64,000 bases of DNA from contig JALBYF010000044.1 in NCBI GenBank assembly GCA_023212725.1, positions 92,176-156,175 on the forward strand. The letters are read 5' to 3'. Position numbers and translations under genes: made by a program. Below are positions 26,992-37,819 of the stretch, one piece after another. This DNA comes from Tranzscheliella williamsii (taxonomy: Eukaryota > Basidiomycota > Ustilaginomycetes > Ustilaginales > Ustilaginaceae). Below the pieces are notes generated by a model. The model was not told the DNA's origin. It made no database searches and saw only the letters and a list, made by a program, of their open reading frames with translations. Position 1 is the stretch's first letter; each line of letters opens with the position of its first letter.

Positions 26992-29877
26992 TCAGTCTAG
27001 CGCGCCTGGCATTTTGATTCGACGCCCGCTCGCGCCAGGGCCGTTGTCAGGGGCTGTAGCGGCGGCGGTCAGTGGCTTGCGCGGGTTGCGTCGCTTGCCC
27101 GGCGAAGCGACCTCGCTCATCTCGGGCGTGGCGGCGAGTTCCGGCTCGACGCTCGAGAGGCGGCTAGAACGGCGCACGCCGGCCGTCTTTGCGCCCAGCG
27201 TAGCCGCCCGCCTGCTAGTCCTCCGTTTCGCGGGCGAGGTGGTGCGGTTGTCCGCCTCGTCGTCGCCCGCCTCGCTGATGGTGTAGATCGTGCTCCCGGC
27301 GGCGTCGAGCGCACTGGCGCGCTCGTCACCCCCGCCGTTCACGCTCTCCTGCTCCGCTGTCGCCGCGCGTGTCCGCCGCGCGATCGGCGCAGCGTCGAGC
27401 TGGTGCTCCTGAGACTCGTGCTCTTCCAGATTCGACAGCGTCAGCGGCTTGCGGTTCACAGCTGTCGCCGAGCGCGTAGACCGCTTGTCGAGCGAGACTT
27501 CCGAACGGCTCTTGCTCAGCTTCCCACCGCTAGCGCCCGGCGTGGAAGGTGCCTTCATACTGGCGCTTGACCGGGAGCGCGATAGCTTGTCCTTTTGCGC
27601 AGGCGTCGAAGACCCTCCCTTTGCAGAAGCGGCATGCTGCGACCGGCGTTTCGTAGGTGGGCCAGGCGATGCGAGAATGGATTCCTGCATATCCAGATCA
27701 TTTTGGCGCTCACTCGCCTCATTCCAGCCGCGCCTGCCAGGCACCAGCCGACCGATACTGACTTCGTTCGGCTTCTTGCCGCTCTTCGAGCCTCGATGGT
27801 TGTCTGAAGCGGCGACAAATGTATCGTCGGCCGCCTCTGGGCCTTCCGTCGCATCGTCAACTTGCTCAGTTGCGTCGTCATCATCTTCGTCCATGTGATG
27901 TCTGTGCTCGCTGTTGGAAAGTCGACTCCGTCGGCCGTGCTGGGTTACGAGACCGATGGCTCCAGGCAACCTGGCACCCCCACCAACTGACGGCGAGCCC
28001 GAAGGCGAGCGCGACGAAGCAAAAGGAGAGGCGTGCGCTGGGAATGCCCCTGGGCTGCGTCGATAGGGTGACATGGGATTCGAGGAAACAGAACCGCTGA
28101 AAGAGGGCTTGGGTAGCTTGGGCAGTCCCGAAAAGGGACTAGTAGAAGTGAAGCTTGGCTTGTTCCGCCAGGGCGACGCGGTAGAGACTGCCACAGGGCT
28201 GGGCTTCTGGTCAGTCGCAGATGAGCCTGGCTTTTGTACCGCAATGTCAGAAGTAGAAGGGACCAATACACCGCTGTCTTCAATGCCCTCCATAATTTCG
28301 TCAGGCTGCTGCTCCGAAGGTGAAGAAGAACGGCGGTCCAGGACATGGTTGGCAAGGTAGCCAAGCATGGCTGATGGCTGCCCCTCGGGCTTGGCACCAC
28401 TTGTCGACATGTCATGGTCGTCTGTCGCGTGCGGCGCTTTGGTCGGCGTCGCCTTGGCAGATGGCGATGCAGACACCCGAAGTACAGCCGACAATATCGC
28501 GGCTTGGGTAGTGGGTGTCTGGTTGGCAGACTTCCTCGTTGCTGGTGAGGCACTCAGGGGGCTGAGAAGATGGGCTGTAGAATGATCGACCCTACTTGCA
28601 TCGAGACCGCTAGTTTTGATAGCTCCGGTTTCGGTGTGTGGCAGAGTTTGGATGGACCCACGGCTGAGCTCAGCCGATTCTTCGATTCGAAGAAGTTCCT
28701 TCTGTACTTCCGGCAGGATCTCCCTAGCTCCGGCAATCATTCTCTTTCGTTGTTCCATCATCTTGCTCCTTTCGTGCGCGTCCTTTGCCGCAGCATGACC
28801 CTGGCTGACGTCAGGACCGAGCCGTCTGTCCAGTCCAACAGCATCCATGTAGCGTCCCTGATTGATATACCTGACGATGAGGACGTCGGCTGCGATGTAG
28901 CTCCAAGCAGCGTTCATGGCAGCAGGAGGGGACAATACGAAGCTTTCCAAGGCGAGCTCTTCTTCCGGGTCCAGGCTGCAGGCAAGCAGATTCTGAATGG
29001 CTGCCGACCTAGGAGGGGCGAAGCAATGCTCCAGCACCTTGAAGATGAGCCTAGCGCGTATCGAGACACGTTGATGCTCGTCATCCTGGATCGTCGAGGT
29101 CAACGCCCGAATCTCGGCAAAGGCTCTGCTAGGGCCCGACACAAAGCATAACGCTTGAATATGCATCTCGACCTCTTGCATGTGCTCTTCGCTGCCTGGG
29201 GCGGACGAGGTCGGGTAAGTGGACGTCCGTAGGAATCGTAGCAGAAGTTTGGCCTGGGAAGTGCTAGGTTGCTCGTCGATGGAGGAACCAGACGGAAAGA
29301 GCGTCCGGATAATCTTGGGGATGAAGTCGGCCACAGACAGCAAAGGTATCGCCTCTTCGTATTTGCCATTGTCCAACAGCCAGTAGCCCTGCATCGCATC
29401 ACAGAAATGAGGAAGTACCACATATGTGCTGGCAAATTCTTCTGCTTTCGAAGGATGGAGCCGGTCATCAGATAAGGCACCCGCTGCTCGCTGGCCGAGG
29501 TAAGCGTCCAGATCAAGAAGCAGGTAGTAGACTAGGGAGAGCTGCTTGAGATAGTCGAGGCCTGGAGCGGAAAAGATGGATGTAAGAAGCTCGGAGAGCT
29601 GAGTTTCTGACTGAGGCGGATACAGGCTTGCGTCCACAGCTGCGAACGAGAGCAGTTCATCAAAAAAGAGTCGGTCTCCGTTGATGGAGGCGCGACGTGC
29701 ACTTGTAAAAGCGCTTCGCTCGGCCGACCAGACCGATCCGACTGTGGCAGACGCTGTGAAGAAGGCCAGAATATCGTCGGCTAGCGCAGCAGCTTCTGCT
29801 TCTACTTGCGCTTTGTACTCGTGCTGAGCCCCATTTTGCCCCTCCGTATTCAGAGCTGATGGTACATCCTGCGACAT
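26992..29877 (-). CDS. ELY5: ELYS-like nuclear pore complex assembly protein
   Basis: Fungal relative of ELYS/Mel-28, which anchors the Nup107-160 (Y) complex to chromatin and the nuclear envelope. 961 residues from MSQDVPSALN. The alpha-helical ELYS domain occupies about 20-400. Recognisable segments are LDYLKQLSLVYYLLLDLDAYLG; FCDAMQGYWLLDNGKYEEAIPLL (the typical W.LD.G.Y..A...L core); EMHIQALCFVSGPSRAFAEI; and SYIAADVLIVRYINQGRYMDAV. A charged coil (HERSKMMEQRKRMIAGAREI) follows. The C-terminal 500 residues are disordered, Ser/Pro-rich with basic KRR/RR patches, as expected for the chromatin-binding half. Upstream in-frame Met codons (to 30048) precede non-conserved, likely leader sequence. 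Confidence 0.82.
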   Translation of the reverse strand: MSQDVPSALNTEGQNGAQHEYKAQVEAEAAALADDILAFFTASATVGSVWSAERSAFTSARRASINGDRLFFDELLSFAAVDASLYPPQSETQLSELLTSIFSAPGLDYLKQLSLVYYLLLDLDAYLGQRAAGALSDDRLHPSKAEEFASTYVVLPHFCDAMQGYWLLDNGKYEEAIPLLSVADFIPKIIRTLFPSGSSIDEQPSTSQAKLLLRFLRTSTYPTSSAPGSEEHMQEVEMHIQALCFVSGPSRAFAEIRALTSTIQDDEHQRVSIRARLIFKVLEHCFAPPRSAAIQNLLACSLDPEEELALESFVLSPPAAMNAAWSYIAADVLIVRYINQGRYMDAVGLDRRLGPDVSQGHAAAKDAHERSKMMEQRKRMIAGAREILPEVQKELLRIEESAELSRGSIQTLPHTETGAIKTSGLDASRVDHSTAHLLSPLSASPATRKSANQTPTTQAAILSAVLRVSASPSAKATPTKAPHATDDHDMSTSGAKPEGQPSAMLGYLANHVLDRRSSSPSEQQPDEIMEGIEDSGVLVPSTSDIAVQKPGSSATDQKPSPVAVSTASPWRNKPSFTSTSPFSGLPKLPKPSFSGSVSSNPMSPYRRSPGAFPAHASPFASSRSPSGSPSVGGGARLPGAIGLVTQHGRRSRLSNSEHRHHMDEDDDDATEQVDDATEGPEAADDTFVAASDNHRGSKSGKKPNEVSIGRLVPGRRGWNEASERQNDLDMQESILASPGPPTKRRSQHAASAKGGSSTPAQKDKLSRSRSSASMKAPSTPGASGGKLSKSRSEVSLDKRSTRSATAVNRKPLTLSNLEEHESQEHQLDAAPIARRTRAATAEQESVNGGGDERASALDAAGSTIYTISEAGDDEADNRTTSPAKRRTSRRAATLGAKTAGVRRSSRLSSVEPELAATPEMSEVASPGKRRNPRKPLTAAATAPDNGPGASGRRIKMPGALD

Positions 29878-30450
29878 GCTTGCGTTCTTAGCCGGAAGCT
29901 CCGCACCGGTATATACACGCACCAGCTGGCTATGGCGGTAAGAGCTGCTCCAGGGTCGATGGCGCGATCGATCACGGCTGTGATGGAAACGAAGGAGGTG
30001 ATGAACTACTACATCAGAGCGGAACATCCGTACCCCCTTCAACATCACATCTACAAGCGGCCATGCTTCCGAAGCTCAAAATCTCAAATTATCAACACAC
30101 GACCGCGTATGTCCCTTCTTCGCGGCATACAAACGCTGTGGCTGAAGGGCGAAGGCTTGAATGCATCCAAATTCGTAGTTCAAGTGGTAATCGGATCCGA
30201 ACCAACCCCGCCCTTGAGCGGCTGGGCCAGAGAACGAGACTCAGAATGCGAATCAGTAAATGCACGGATATGAGGGTCCTATTCACTTTCTATGTACTCC
30301 ACCATGGTCTGCTTGTCACTGCTCCTTCTTACCCTCCTACTGACCCTGCATCCACTGGCCGCTTGAGTCTGTTGACATCGCTGTCGCGGCGAGCCTGGCC
30401 AAGCCAAAGCCGCCACAGGGAGGGCTTTCTTCTTCTGTCCCTCCGCGAAC

Positions 30451-32244
30451 ATGGAACCTGCACCGGTCTTCCGCACTCCTCGAAAGAGGGTAGCCTACTT
30501 CTACGATCATGACGTGGGAAACTTCAGCTATGGGCTGGGCCATCCCATGAAGCCTCACAGGATGCGCATGACCCACAACCTCGTTACTAACTACGGCCTG
30601 CACAAGAAGATGGACATCTTTCGACCGAAGCGAGCTACCAGAGACCAGATGACCAAGTTTCATACCGACGAATATGTCGACTTCCTCCATCGTGTCACGC
30701 CGGAGATGGTTCACGAGATGACGCAAGAGGGTACACGCTACCTCATTGGGGAGGACTGCCCAGCATTTGACGGTCTCTACGAATTCTGCTCCATCTCAGC
30801 AGGTGGCTCTCTGGGCTCCGCATCCCGCCTCAACGCCGGAGAGTCTGACGTCGCCATCAACTGGGCCGGTGGTCTGCATCACGCAAAGAAGCGTGAGGCG
30901 AGTGGCTTCTGCTATGTCAACGATATCGTCTTGGCCATCCTTGAGCTTCTTCGAGTTCATCTGCGCGTTCTTTACATCGACATTGATATCCACCATGGTG
31001 ACGGCGTCGAAGAAGCTTTCTATACTACAGACAGGGTCATGACCGCTTCTTTCCACAAGTTCGGTGACTTCTTCCCTGGAACCGGTGATGTTCGTGACGT
31101 CGGCTTGAAGAAGGGCAAGAACTACTGCGTCAACGTACCCTTGCGCGATGGAATCGGCGACGCCGAGTTCGGCGCCATCTTTCGCCCCGTCATGTCACAC
31201 ATTATGGAATGGTATCGCCCGGGTGCCGTCGTCCTGCAATGCGGAGCGGATTCCTTGGCAGGCGACAAGCTGGGTTGCTTCAACCTCTCCATGCGCGGGC
31301 ATGCGGACTGCGTCTCCTTCATGCAGACCTACGATGTACCTCTGATATGCCTGGGTGGAGGCGGATACACTGTGCGAAACGTTGCGAGGACATGGACCTA
31401 CGAAACCGGTCTACTGGTCGGACAGAAGCTAGATGAGGATCTTCCGTTCAACGATTACATCCAGTATTTCGGTCCAGAGTACAAGCTGGAGGTACCGCCC
31501 ACTTCCATGGACAACCTCAACACCCGTGAATACCTCGACAATCTCCGCTCCAAGATCATTGACAACCTACGCAACCTGCCGTCGGCGCCGGGCGTGCAGC
31601 TACAAGAGACGCCTAGGAATTCTCTCAATCCGGCAGACGTCGAGATCTCCGATGGTGAAGATTCGGACCTGGACGAAAGGATATCGGAGCATCTGCGCGA
31701 TGCACACATACAGAGGTACGGAGATGAGCTGTCTGGCGATGAAGGTTCAGAAGACGAAGCGGCATGGCAAGAGGCGACGAGTAGGAGAGAGTCGTACGCC
31801 TCGGGGGAGAGGAGGCGGCCTGGGATCATGGATCCTCTCAAACCGTACGAGCACGATCTTGGGCTTAAATACATCCAACAGAACGGCACGGGGCATGCCA
31901 GGGGCAGAGGGCGGGCGAAGAGGACGTTCTTCGCCTCGCGTGCGGCCAAGCCTGTGCTCGCCGATCTGCACATGGTCGATGAAGACGAAGATGACGACGA
32001 GGTCCACCACTCACACCGTCACGGGGCGCGTACTCGTGCGCTGGGCTCGGGCGGTCCGCACGCCAGCGGGGCCAGGTCTCGCCTGCCTGGGGATGCCACG
32101 CCTCTGAGCGACGTGGAGATGGGCACACCAGCTACCTCGTTCCTGGAGCGCTCCCCCGTGACCTCCGCGGGTTTCCTCGGCGTCAACGGCAACGGCAGGG
32201 CGCTTGCCAACGGCCACATGAACGGCACGGGCGTCCGGAGGTAG
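30451..32244 (+). CDS. RPD3: Class I histone deacetylase, RPD3-like
   Basis: Zinc-dependent lysine deacetylase, catalytic subunit of nuclear corepressor complexes. 597 residues, single exon. Catalytic domain about 10-380: [34 protein letters not shown] with the active-site His pair (about 143-144); [18 protein letters not shown] with the zinc Asp/His ligands (about 175-190); [13 protein letters not shown] with the second zinc Asp; and [18 protein letters not shown] with the catalytic Tyr. Residues around [19 protein letters not shown] follow Rpd3/HDAC1. The C-terminal 200 residues are acidic and low-complexity ([27 protein letters not shown]). Rpd3 and Hos2 types are close; the tail and overall pattern favour Rpd3. 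Divergent from ELYS (573 bp). Confidence 0.93.
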   Translation: MEPAPVFRTPRKRVAYFYDHDVGNFSYGLGHPMKPHRMRMTHNLVTNYGLHKKMDIFRPKRATRDQMTKFHTDEYVDFLHRVTPEMVHEMTQEGTRYLIGEDCPAFDGLYEFCSISAGGSLGSASRLNAGESDVAINWAGGLHHAKKREASGFCYVNDIVLAILELLRVHLRVLYIDIDIHHGDGVEEAFYTTDRVMTASFHKFGDFFPGTGDVRDVGLKKGKNYCVNVPLRDGIGDAEFGAIFRPVMSHIMEWYRPGAVVLQCGADSLAGDKLGCFNLSMRGHADCVSFMQTYDVPLICLGGGGYTVRNVARTWTYETGLLVGQKLDEDLPFNDYIQYFGPEYKLEVPPTSMDNLNTREYLDNLRSKIIDNLRNLPSAPGVQLQETPRNSLNPADVEISDGEDSDLDERISEHLRDAHIQRYGDELSGDEGSEDEAAWQEATSRRESYASGERRRPGIMDPLKPYEHDLGLKYIQQNGTGHARGRGRAKRTFFASRAAKPVLADLHMVDEDEDDDEVHHSHRHGARTRALGSGGPHASGARSRLPGDATPLSDVEMGTPATSFLERSPVTSAGFLGVNGNGRALANGHMNGTGVRR

Positions 32245-32592
32245 ACGCGCTCTGACCCGTGAATCTCCCCTCTTCCCTTCCGCGGCACACGTCGATGCCG
32301 CCACCGGCTCCGCTCCGAGCGTCCGCACTCCGGACCCCACCCTCACCCGCTCGCCGCTTCCCCTTGTCACACCTGCTTGTATTTGTACTGTCTCTCTCCC
32401 ACTTCTAGCATTGGTCGCACTGCACGCAAGTGCGCAGCTCTTTCTTTTTGCGTGGTGGTGGCGCCGAACCTCTTGCACGGCTACTGAGCAACGCTGCCCG
32501 CGGCATGGGCAGATTTAGAAAGGCGTGGTTCGATCAGCGGCGGTGCGCGTAGATTACAACAGAGAACACAGAGCGGCGCGAAGAGTAAGGTG

Positions 32593-33567
32593 CTAGGCAT
32601 CGACGGCGGCACCGAGGCCAAATCTGGCGGCGTGCTGGTCGAACGAATTCTGGAGGGTCTGGTAGTCGTTGAGCAGGGGGTAGGAGGCGTTGGCGGACCT
32701 GAGTTGGCGCAGGAGGTCCTGTGCAGGGTCTGGCCGGGTCAGGGAGAGCACGCCGTGGGCGGCGAGCGCGGCCTTGTTGGCGAGCGCGTCGGCGTTGGAG
32801 GGGTCGAGCTTGAGCGCCTCGTCGAGCTGTTTGTTGGCCGCCTCTATGTCGCCGTTCGCGGCAAGGGCGGTGGCCTTGCCAATCAGCGACGGCACCGAGC
32901 CGAGCGTACCAGCGGCAGAAGGGTTCTGCGCCAGCTCGTCGTAGACGTAGAAAGCCTGCTGCGTGGACCGTCCACCCTTGGAGAGCCCCAGCCAGGCCTC
33001 GATCAGCTGGATCAGCAGCGAGTCCTCGGCCCAGCTTCGTGCAGCGAGGTATTCCTTCTCCGCCAGATCGAGCCTGTTGATGGAAAGCAGGATGTGTACG
33101 CCAAGAGCAACGCATTCGATCTCTTTGCTCAAGGCATTCCCAACGCCCAGCGTTCCGAGCGCCTCCTCTGCGTCGTCGTCTAAAAAGAGCGCGGTAGCAG
33201 CGGCGCACCTGATCGTCTGGCCCTTGTCCTCGCCGACGACAGCATGATCCAGCAGCTCGGTGAGGTTGACGATCTCTTGAGACATGCTATCTGAGTCATC
33301 CTGCAACCGAGCCTGAACGAAGCGCGCAAGGGCGGTGACTGCCTGAACATGGGGTTCTGAGGAGTTGATCGACTTGAGCAAAGACAGCGCAGAAGCGGTA
33401 TCGGGAGGGGATAGCGCAATATGCGACCGGGCAGCATAAAGCAGCGTCGATACGGTTGTCGAGTCAGAAGACCGAGACGAAGAGGTGGAAGAGATAGCGA
33501 GGTCGATGCAGCCTTTGTAGGCGCCCTGGTAGAACAGCGACTGGACCTGGAAGAGTGTTGATTCCAT
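32593..33567 (-). CDS. SEC28: Coatomer subunit epsilon (epsilon-COP)
   Basis: TPR-containing subunit of the COPI coat for Golgi-to-ER retrograde transport; it stabilises alpha-COP. 324 residues from MESTLFQVQSLFYQGAYKGC, matching the conserved epsilon-COP start; further upstream in-frame Met codons are not conserved. TPR-like helices run throughout (CIDLAISS, LLYAARSHIALS, AVTALARFVQARL, VALGVHILLSINRLDLAEKEY, LLIQLIEAWLGLSKGG). The typical segment QQAFYVYDELAQ..PSAAGTLGSVPSLIGKATALAANGDIEAANKQLDEAL is followed by DALANKAALAAH and LRSANASYPLL. Length fits the family (about 300). Divergent from the POF1-like gene (372 bp) and convergent with the HDAC. Confidence 0.93.
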   Translation of the reverse strand: MESTLFQVQSLFYQGAYKGCIDLAISSTSSSRSSDSTTVSTLLYAARSHIALSPPDTASALSLLKSINSSEPHVQAVTALARFVQARLQDDSDSMSQEIVNLTELLDHAVVGEDKGQTIRCAAATALFLDDDAEEALGTLGVGNALSKEIECVALGVHILLSINRLDLAEKEYLAARSWAEDSLLIQLIEAWLGLSKGGRSTQQAFYVYDELAQNPSAAGTLGSVPSLIGKATALAANGDIEAANKQLDEALKLDPSNADALANKAALAAHGVLSLTRPDPAQDLLRQLRSANASYPLLNDYQTLQNSFDQHAARFGLGAAVDA

Positions 33568-33939
33568 GACGGACAGACTAAGCCACGCCTTGTACGAGAT
33601 GATGAGATCTATCGCTGCCACAGAGGGTGAGCTTTGCGTGGATGCTCCTTACAGTGTTGGAGTTGTCCGAAAGCTGGAAGGAAGAAGTGAGGGTTTCGAG
33701 AGGATCCAACAGTTGACTGTTAAGTGTTGCTTAGGCGCACGGGTCATGAGTCGTGAGTGTGAGGTGGCCGAGCCCAAGCTCCCAAGCATTTCGTGCGAAA
33801 AGCGGCTTAACAGTCGAGCTTGCATATTTGCCCTTGCCTACCTCACAACCTCTGCCTGCCTGAGTAAAGATCGACAACGATGCGGGGTTGCCACGCAACG
33901 GAGCCATACCATTCAGAGCAACCGGAAGAAGAAGCGACG

Positions 33940-34905
33940 ATGAAAGCCACTTGGAAATTGCCCCCGGTGGCATCTAGGAGCATTGCAACCTGCGCTTCCT
34001 CATCGGCGGCTGACCCTGCTTCAGCTTCTGGCGTTCGCCTGGTCTACTCCTCAAAGCCTTCGTGGCCTTTTGCCGCTAGTGGAAGCGCAGAGCTGCAGGA
34101 CCGGATCGACGTGGCGGTGCTTGATGCGTCGTTCAACCCTCCTTCCCGTGCCCATCTAGCTCTCTTGCTGTCTCCGCCCATTCTCGCCCAGGACAAGAGC
34201 TCGTACGATGCGCATCTCTTGCTCTTCTCCACACAAAATGCCGACAAGGGCGCAGGCAAAGCAGGCGATGCAAGCGTAGCGCAGAGAACAGAGATGATGA
34301 CGCTGCTGGCCAAGGATGTGGAAAGATCACAGAGCGCAGCCGGCCTATCGCCCAACGTAGCTGTTGGGCTGGTAGACAAACCCTTGATCTTCGACAAATC
34401 GACGTTGACTTGGGACCTAGTAAAGCAGCAGCAACGCGAGCATCAGCAGCATTCCACGCACGCCAAGGCAAGGCTGCATTGGGTGGTCGGGTTCGACACG
34501 CTGTACAGGGTGTTTCAGCTCAAATACTATGCATCGACGGAAGTATTCCACAAGCAATGCAGACACTTTTTCGAAGTGGAAGGGACGACTTTCGTCTGTG
34601 CGAGGCGACATCCATCTTCCTTTCCACAGCTATTCCACTCCACTGAAGACACGGATGCCGAATCACAGGCACAGCAGGAGGAAGAGGCTCTGCTCGGTTC
34701 TGACAATGTCAAGCCATGGGTCGAGAAAGGGTGCGTCGGGATGATTGACATTGTCCCGGAAGAAGCGGCTCTCAGCTCCACAAGCATACGAAAGATTCTT
34801 CAAGAGCAGACTACCAGCAAAAACGAGAAGAAAGAACAGCTCAAGACGCTCGTGCCGCCTTCGCTGTTGGATTACCTGGTCGACAGGGGCGTATATGATG
34901 GTTAG
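33940..34905 (+). CDS. POF1: POF1-like nicotinamide-nucleotide adenylyltransferase/cytidylyltransferase family protein
   Basis: Member of the HIGH-type nucleotidyltransferase superfamily nearest S. cerevisiae Pof1 (YCL047C), reported to be an ATPase/NMN adenylyltransferase-like protein in protein quality control. 321 residues from MKATWKLPPVASRS; the first 25 residues could be a weak mitochondrial presequence. DVAVLDASFNPPSRAHLALL is the nucleotide-binding loop (about 50-70), with SRAH where canonical enzymes have H-x-G-H. The mid-domain LHWVVGFDTLYRVFQLKYY (about 178-196) matches NMNAT-type GxDxL. Near the C-terminus, EAALSSTSIRKILQ is the ISSTxIR motif. The frame is intact throughout. The reaction is inferred from family only. 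Confidence 0.75.
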   Translation: MKATWKLPPVASRSIATCASSSAADPASASGVRLVYSSKPSWPFAASGSAELQDRIDVAVLDASFNPPSRAHLALLLSPPILAQDKSSYDAHLLLFSTQNADKGAGKAGDASVAQRTEMMTLLAKDVERSQSAAGLSPNVAVGLVDKPLIFDKSTLTWDLVKQQQREHQQHSTHAKARLHWVVGFDTLYRVFQLKYYASTEVFHKQCRHFFEVEGTTFVCARRHPSSFPQLFHSTEDTDAESQAQQEEEALLGSDNVKPWVEKGCVGMIDIVPEEAALSSTSIRKILQEQTTSKNEKKEQLKTLVPPSLLDYLVDRGVYDG

Positions 34906-35140
34906 GTTAGAAGAACGTGCTCAGCCTCAGTGTACTATCTCGAGGTGTTAGATTCATGGCGACGCGACCGCCCTACACGGAAGAAATGGGAATGTGGAAC
35001 GTCGCGCTGCGAATTGCGTTCATTGCCGTGCTCGGATCCCTTCCCCCATCTTCACGACTTTGCCTTGCTATTGTGCTGTCAACATCGCCTTCTCTGCAAC
35101 CCCACCCGCTGAGACTGCGTGGAGCGGAAGGGCAAGCACA

Positions 35141-36145
35141 ATGCTACTGGCCGCTACCATGGCTCCGTTCGCTTCCCGTCCTCATCAAACGGAAGTGTCA
35201 CCGCCGAGCCGCAATACTAGCAGCTCCACCGGTCAGAGTGCTGCGCCGCCTCTTAGGCATGCGTATGCGTCATCAAGCGCGCAGCAGCATCGTACCGGCA
35301 GTAGTTCGCCGTCATCCGCATCGATGTCCACCGATGTACCAGAAGCGGCGTCAGGATATCTGCCCGAACAGGTCTTCTCATCGTCGCCGCACAGCCTGTA
35401 TCCGGAGTCGACCATGGCGGCCGTGCGAGTTGCGCGTGCCAGATTCTTCGCTCGGCAGGACGGCACCACGCAGTCTGCGCCACGCCCATCGTATGGCAGA
35501 GCTCCCGTGCGGCGACCCATCACCGCGCACCGCTTATCCGGAGCTGATACAGCTCCAGGGGGCTCGGCATCGTCCTATCGGCGCTCCTTTTTCGAGCGGT
35601 GCCAGCAGGCAATGGACCAGACTAGAGCGTCTCAGCGCAGCGCACGCATCGACTCGTTTCGAAAGGGAACAGATGGATTCACCTCAGGCTTCTTTTCGGA
35701 CGATATGGATGTCGAAGAGGAGGATCTCGACTGTACATCTTCCCCACCACGGACGTATCCGACTTCCAGCCAGGAGGGCGAGCTCGAGCGTGTGGAGGAC
35801 GACGAGCTGACTCGACGACGGATCATTGCCGAGTACTCTAGGCTGAAGCGAATCTACGAGCTCAAGGGCCATCTAGAGATCGGATGGATGGATCCGGACC
35901 AAGTTGCATGGCTGGAGCAGGAAAGTCGACGGCCTCATGCGCACGCCCTTGTCGGTTCGCTCGACGGCGAAGCGGGTCCGCCGGTGGACGACCCCTTCTT
36001 GACTGCCGATGACGAAGACCTCGAGCAGCTGTTCATCGAATCGCAGCAGCCCCTACACCCGGTACCCCCCCTAGACGATGCCGCGATGGACGACGGCCTG
36101 GACGACTCCGCCTTCGAACAAGCCCTTGCCAACCTACCCTACTGA
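35141..36145 (+). CDS. Unknown basidiomycete protein with a conserved-looking basic helix
   Basis: 334 residues from MLLAATMAPFASRPHQ; the ATG at 35159 (Met7) is in a better context and equally possible. Not recognised. Residues 1-120 are Ser/Ala-rich. A segment with ESTMAAVRVARARFFARQDG lies around 93-112 and SYRRSFFERCQQAMDQTRAS around 150. An acidic stretch with DDMDVEEEDLDC follows. The most structured part is DELTRRRIIAEYSRLKRIYELKG then HLEIGWMDPDQVAWLEQESR (about 228-270). The C-terminus is acidic and ends DDSAFEQALANLPY. Follows POF1 in tandem (235 bp) and converges on eIF3m. No signal peptide or membrane segment. Confidence 0.65.
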   Translation: MLLAATMAPFASRPHQTEVSPPSRNTSSSTGQSAAPPLRHAYASSSAQQHRTGSSSPSSASMSTDVPEAASGYLPEQVFSSSPHSLYPESTMAAVRVARARFFARQDGTTQSAPRPSYGRAPVRRPITAHRLSGADTAPGGSASSYRRSFFERCQQAMDQTRASQRSARIDSFRKGTDGFTSGFFSDDMDVEEEDLDCTSSPPRTYPTSSQEGELERVEDDELTRRRIIAEYSRLKRIYELKGHLEIGWMDPDQVAWLEQESRRPHAHALVGSLDGEAGPPVDDPFLTADDEDLEQLFIESQQPLHPVPPLDDAAMDDGLDDSAFEQALANLPY

Positions 36146-36526
36146 CGTCTTCTGGTTTCTGTCTGTATCTGCATCTGGCCCTTCGTGGCCCCGCATACCC
36201 CCGCATCCGCAACCGTCTCGCTGTACTCGCATCGTCCCGCCATATGCTGCAATGATATACTTTCCGTGCTCGCTCCGCACACGTACCCAACTCGGCACCA
36301 TCGGCCTACAGGTGCCAGCGACAGCGCATGCCCGCCCATCAGCTCGGGCAGGCGAGCATTGGCGAGGTTCAGGGTTTCAGTGGATTCAGAGGTGGCTGCT
36401 GTGCGCATGCCTTCGAGAAGCCGTGAAATGACGGGCGCAGAATACACGGGAAAGAGGGGAAGGGGGAGAAGGTAACGGCAGCGGTAGGCAGCAGTGCGGC
36501 CTTTTTGTGGAGGGAAAGGGGCGTGT
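36146..36526. other. Convergent 3' region, unknown protein / eIF3m
   Basis: 380 bp between two convergent stops. Only out-of-frame extensions of the neighbours are open. It presumably holds both 3' UTRs. Confidence 0.5.
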
Positions 36527-37819
36527 CTAGGCGGAGGCTTCGGCGTGGGCGGCGGCGTCCGGGAGTCTTCCGCCGCGGGTGGCGGCGATGGAGTCGATGA
36601 TGCTGGCGATGCTGGACTGCCACTGGACGAGGCGGGACTCGAGCTGCTGCCACTGGGGCTTGCCGAACTGGCGGTGGGCGCTCTTGTAGACGCGGAACGT
36701 CTCGTTGACCTGGCTGAGCTTGCCAGAGACCAGGCCGGCGCGGATGACATCGATGACCCACACTTCGACCTCGTCCTCGCTGATGTTGAGCACCTTGGCA
36801 ATGTTGCTGTACGAGACGTCGGACGAGACCGACTGCGCGCAGACATCGGCGAGATCCAGCAAGCGGATCTTCTGAAGCAACGCATCCCGGTTCAGACCCA
36901 GCCTCGTCAGCTCGGCAGCGTTCGCCGACATCCAGGCGGTATACTCTTGCGTGGATCCACCCACAAAGATCTTGAGCAGCTCAAACACCGGGCTCCCGTT
37001 CAGATCGAGCACAGCCTTTGTCTGCATAAGATCGTCAAACTCGAACAGCTTCGGCAATCGAAGCGCAGCCGCGACGGTCCGCTCGGCCGCCTCCTTTGCC
37101 GCGGCGCCGGTGCTGGTGGACGAGATGTATCGGAGATGGAGGAGGAGAAACTGGTAGGCTTTCGAGGTCTGCCCGTGCTCCTTCTCGGCGCCTTCGAGCG
37201 CCTTGGCAACGTTTTCCAGGCAGGCAGCCTTCTGCGACTCGGAGACCTGCCACTGCGCCAACCATTGCGGCAGAGCGTTGAGCGAGGATGTCAAGTAACT
37301 CAAATCATCATTCGCCGAAGCCAATGTCAAGAGAGCGTTGAAAAAGTCAAGTCGAAGCGGAGAAGTGGCGGGGATGCTGTTAAAGAGGTTCGAGAGGATT
37401 CGGTACTTGACCAGGCTCTTCTCTTGGGCGACGCCCTCCTTTGTGATGATAGCAATCAGAGCCCTGAGAAGCTGGTGGCTCTTTTCGCTCTCTGCGGCGA
37501 AGTTGGACGAAATGAGAACAGCAAGAAGGTTGTATACGCCCTCGAGTTCTCGGTCTGATCCCTCGCCGATGGACTTGACTTCAGCGACCAGCTGTTGAAT
37601 TACGTTCTGCTTCTTGGCAGCATCGCCGGTGGAAGCGTCGGTGGCACCTTCAGCATCAGCAGCAGTGGCAGCCTCAGCTTCGGCCGCAAGCTGCTGGTAT
37701 TTGTTGACAAAACCGCTTCGAGTAGCTTCGGAGTAGGAACGGGAGAGTAGAGCTGATACCTCAACCACCTGCTCCTCGAAGGTGCCCTCCGCGAGAACGG
37801 TTACAAGGTCGGCCGACAT
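36527..37819 (-). CDS. eIF3m: Translation initiation factor eIF3 subunit m (PCI domain)
   Basis: PCI-domain subunit of eIF3, which assembles the 43S pre-initiation complex. 430 residues from [20 protein letters not shown]. Helical repeats ([53 protein letters not shown]) lead into the PCI core ([76 protein letters not shown]). The winged helix [40 protein letters not shown] is close to eIF3m and distinct from CSN7. A short Ala-rich insertion lies at about 45-70. Divergent from TRS23 (557 bp). Confidence 0.93.
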   Translation of the reverse strand: MSADLVTVLAEGTFEEQVVEVSALLSRSYSEATRSGFVNKYQQLAAEAEAATAADAEGATDASTGDAAKKQNVIQQLVAEVKSIGEGSDRELEGVYNLLAVLISSNFAAESEKSHQLLRALIAIITKEGVAQEKSLVKYRILSNLFNSIPATSPLRLDFFNALLTLASANDDLSYLTSSLNALPQWLAQWQVSESQKAACLENVAKALEGAEKEHGQTSKAYQFLLLHLRYISSTSTGAAAKEAAERTVAAALRLPKLFEFDDLMQTKAVLDLNGSPVFELLKIFVGGSTQEYTAWMSANAAELTRLGLNRDALLQKIRLLDLADVCAQSVSSDVSYSNIAKVLNISEDEVEVWVIDVIRAGLVSGKLSQVNETFRVYKSAHRQFGKPQWQQLESRLVQWQSSIASIIDSIAATRGGRLPDAAAHAEASA

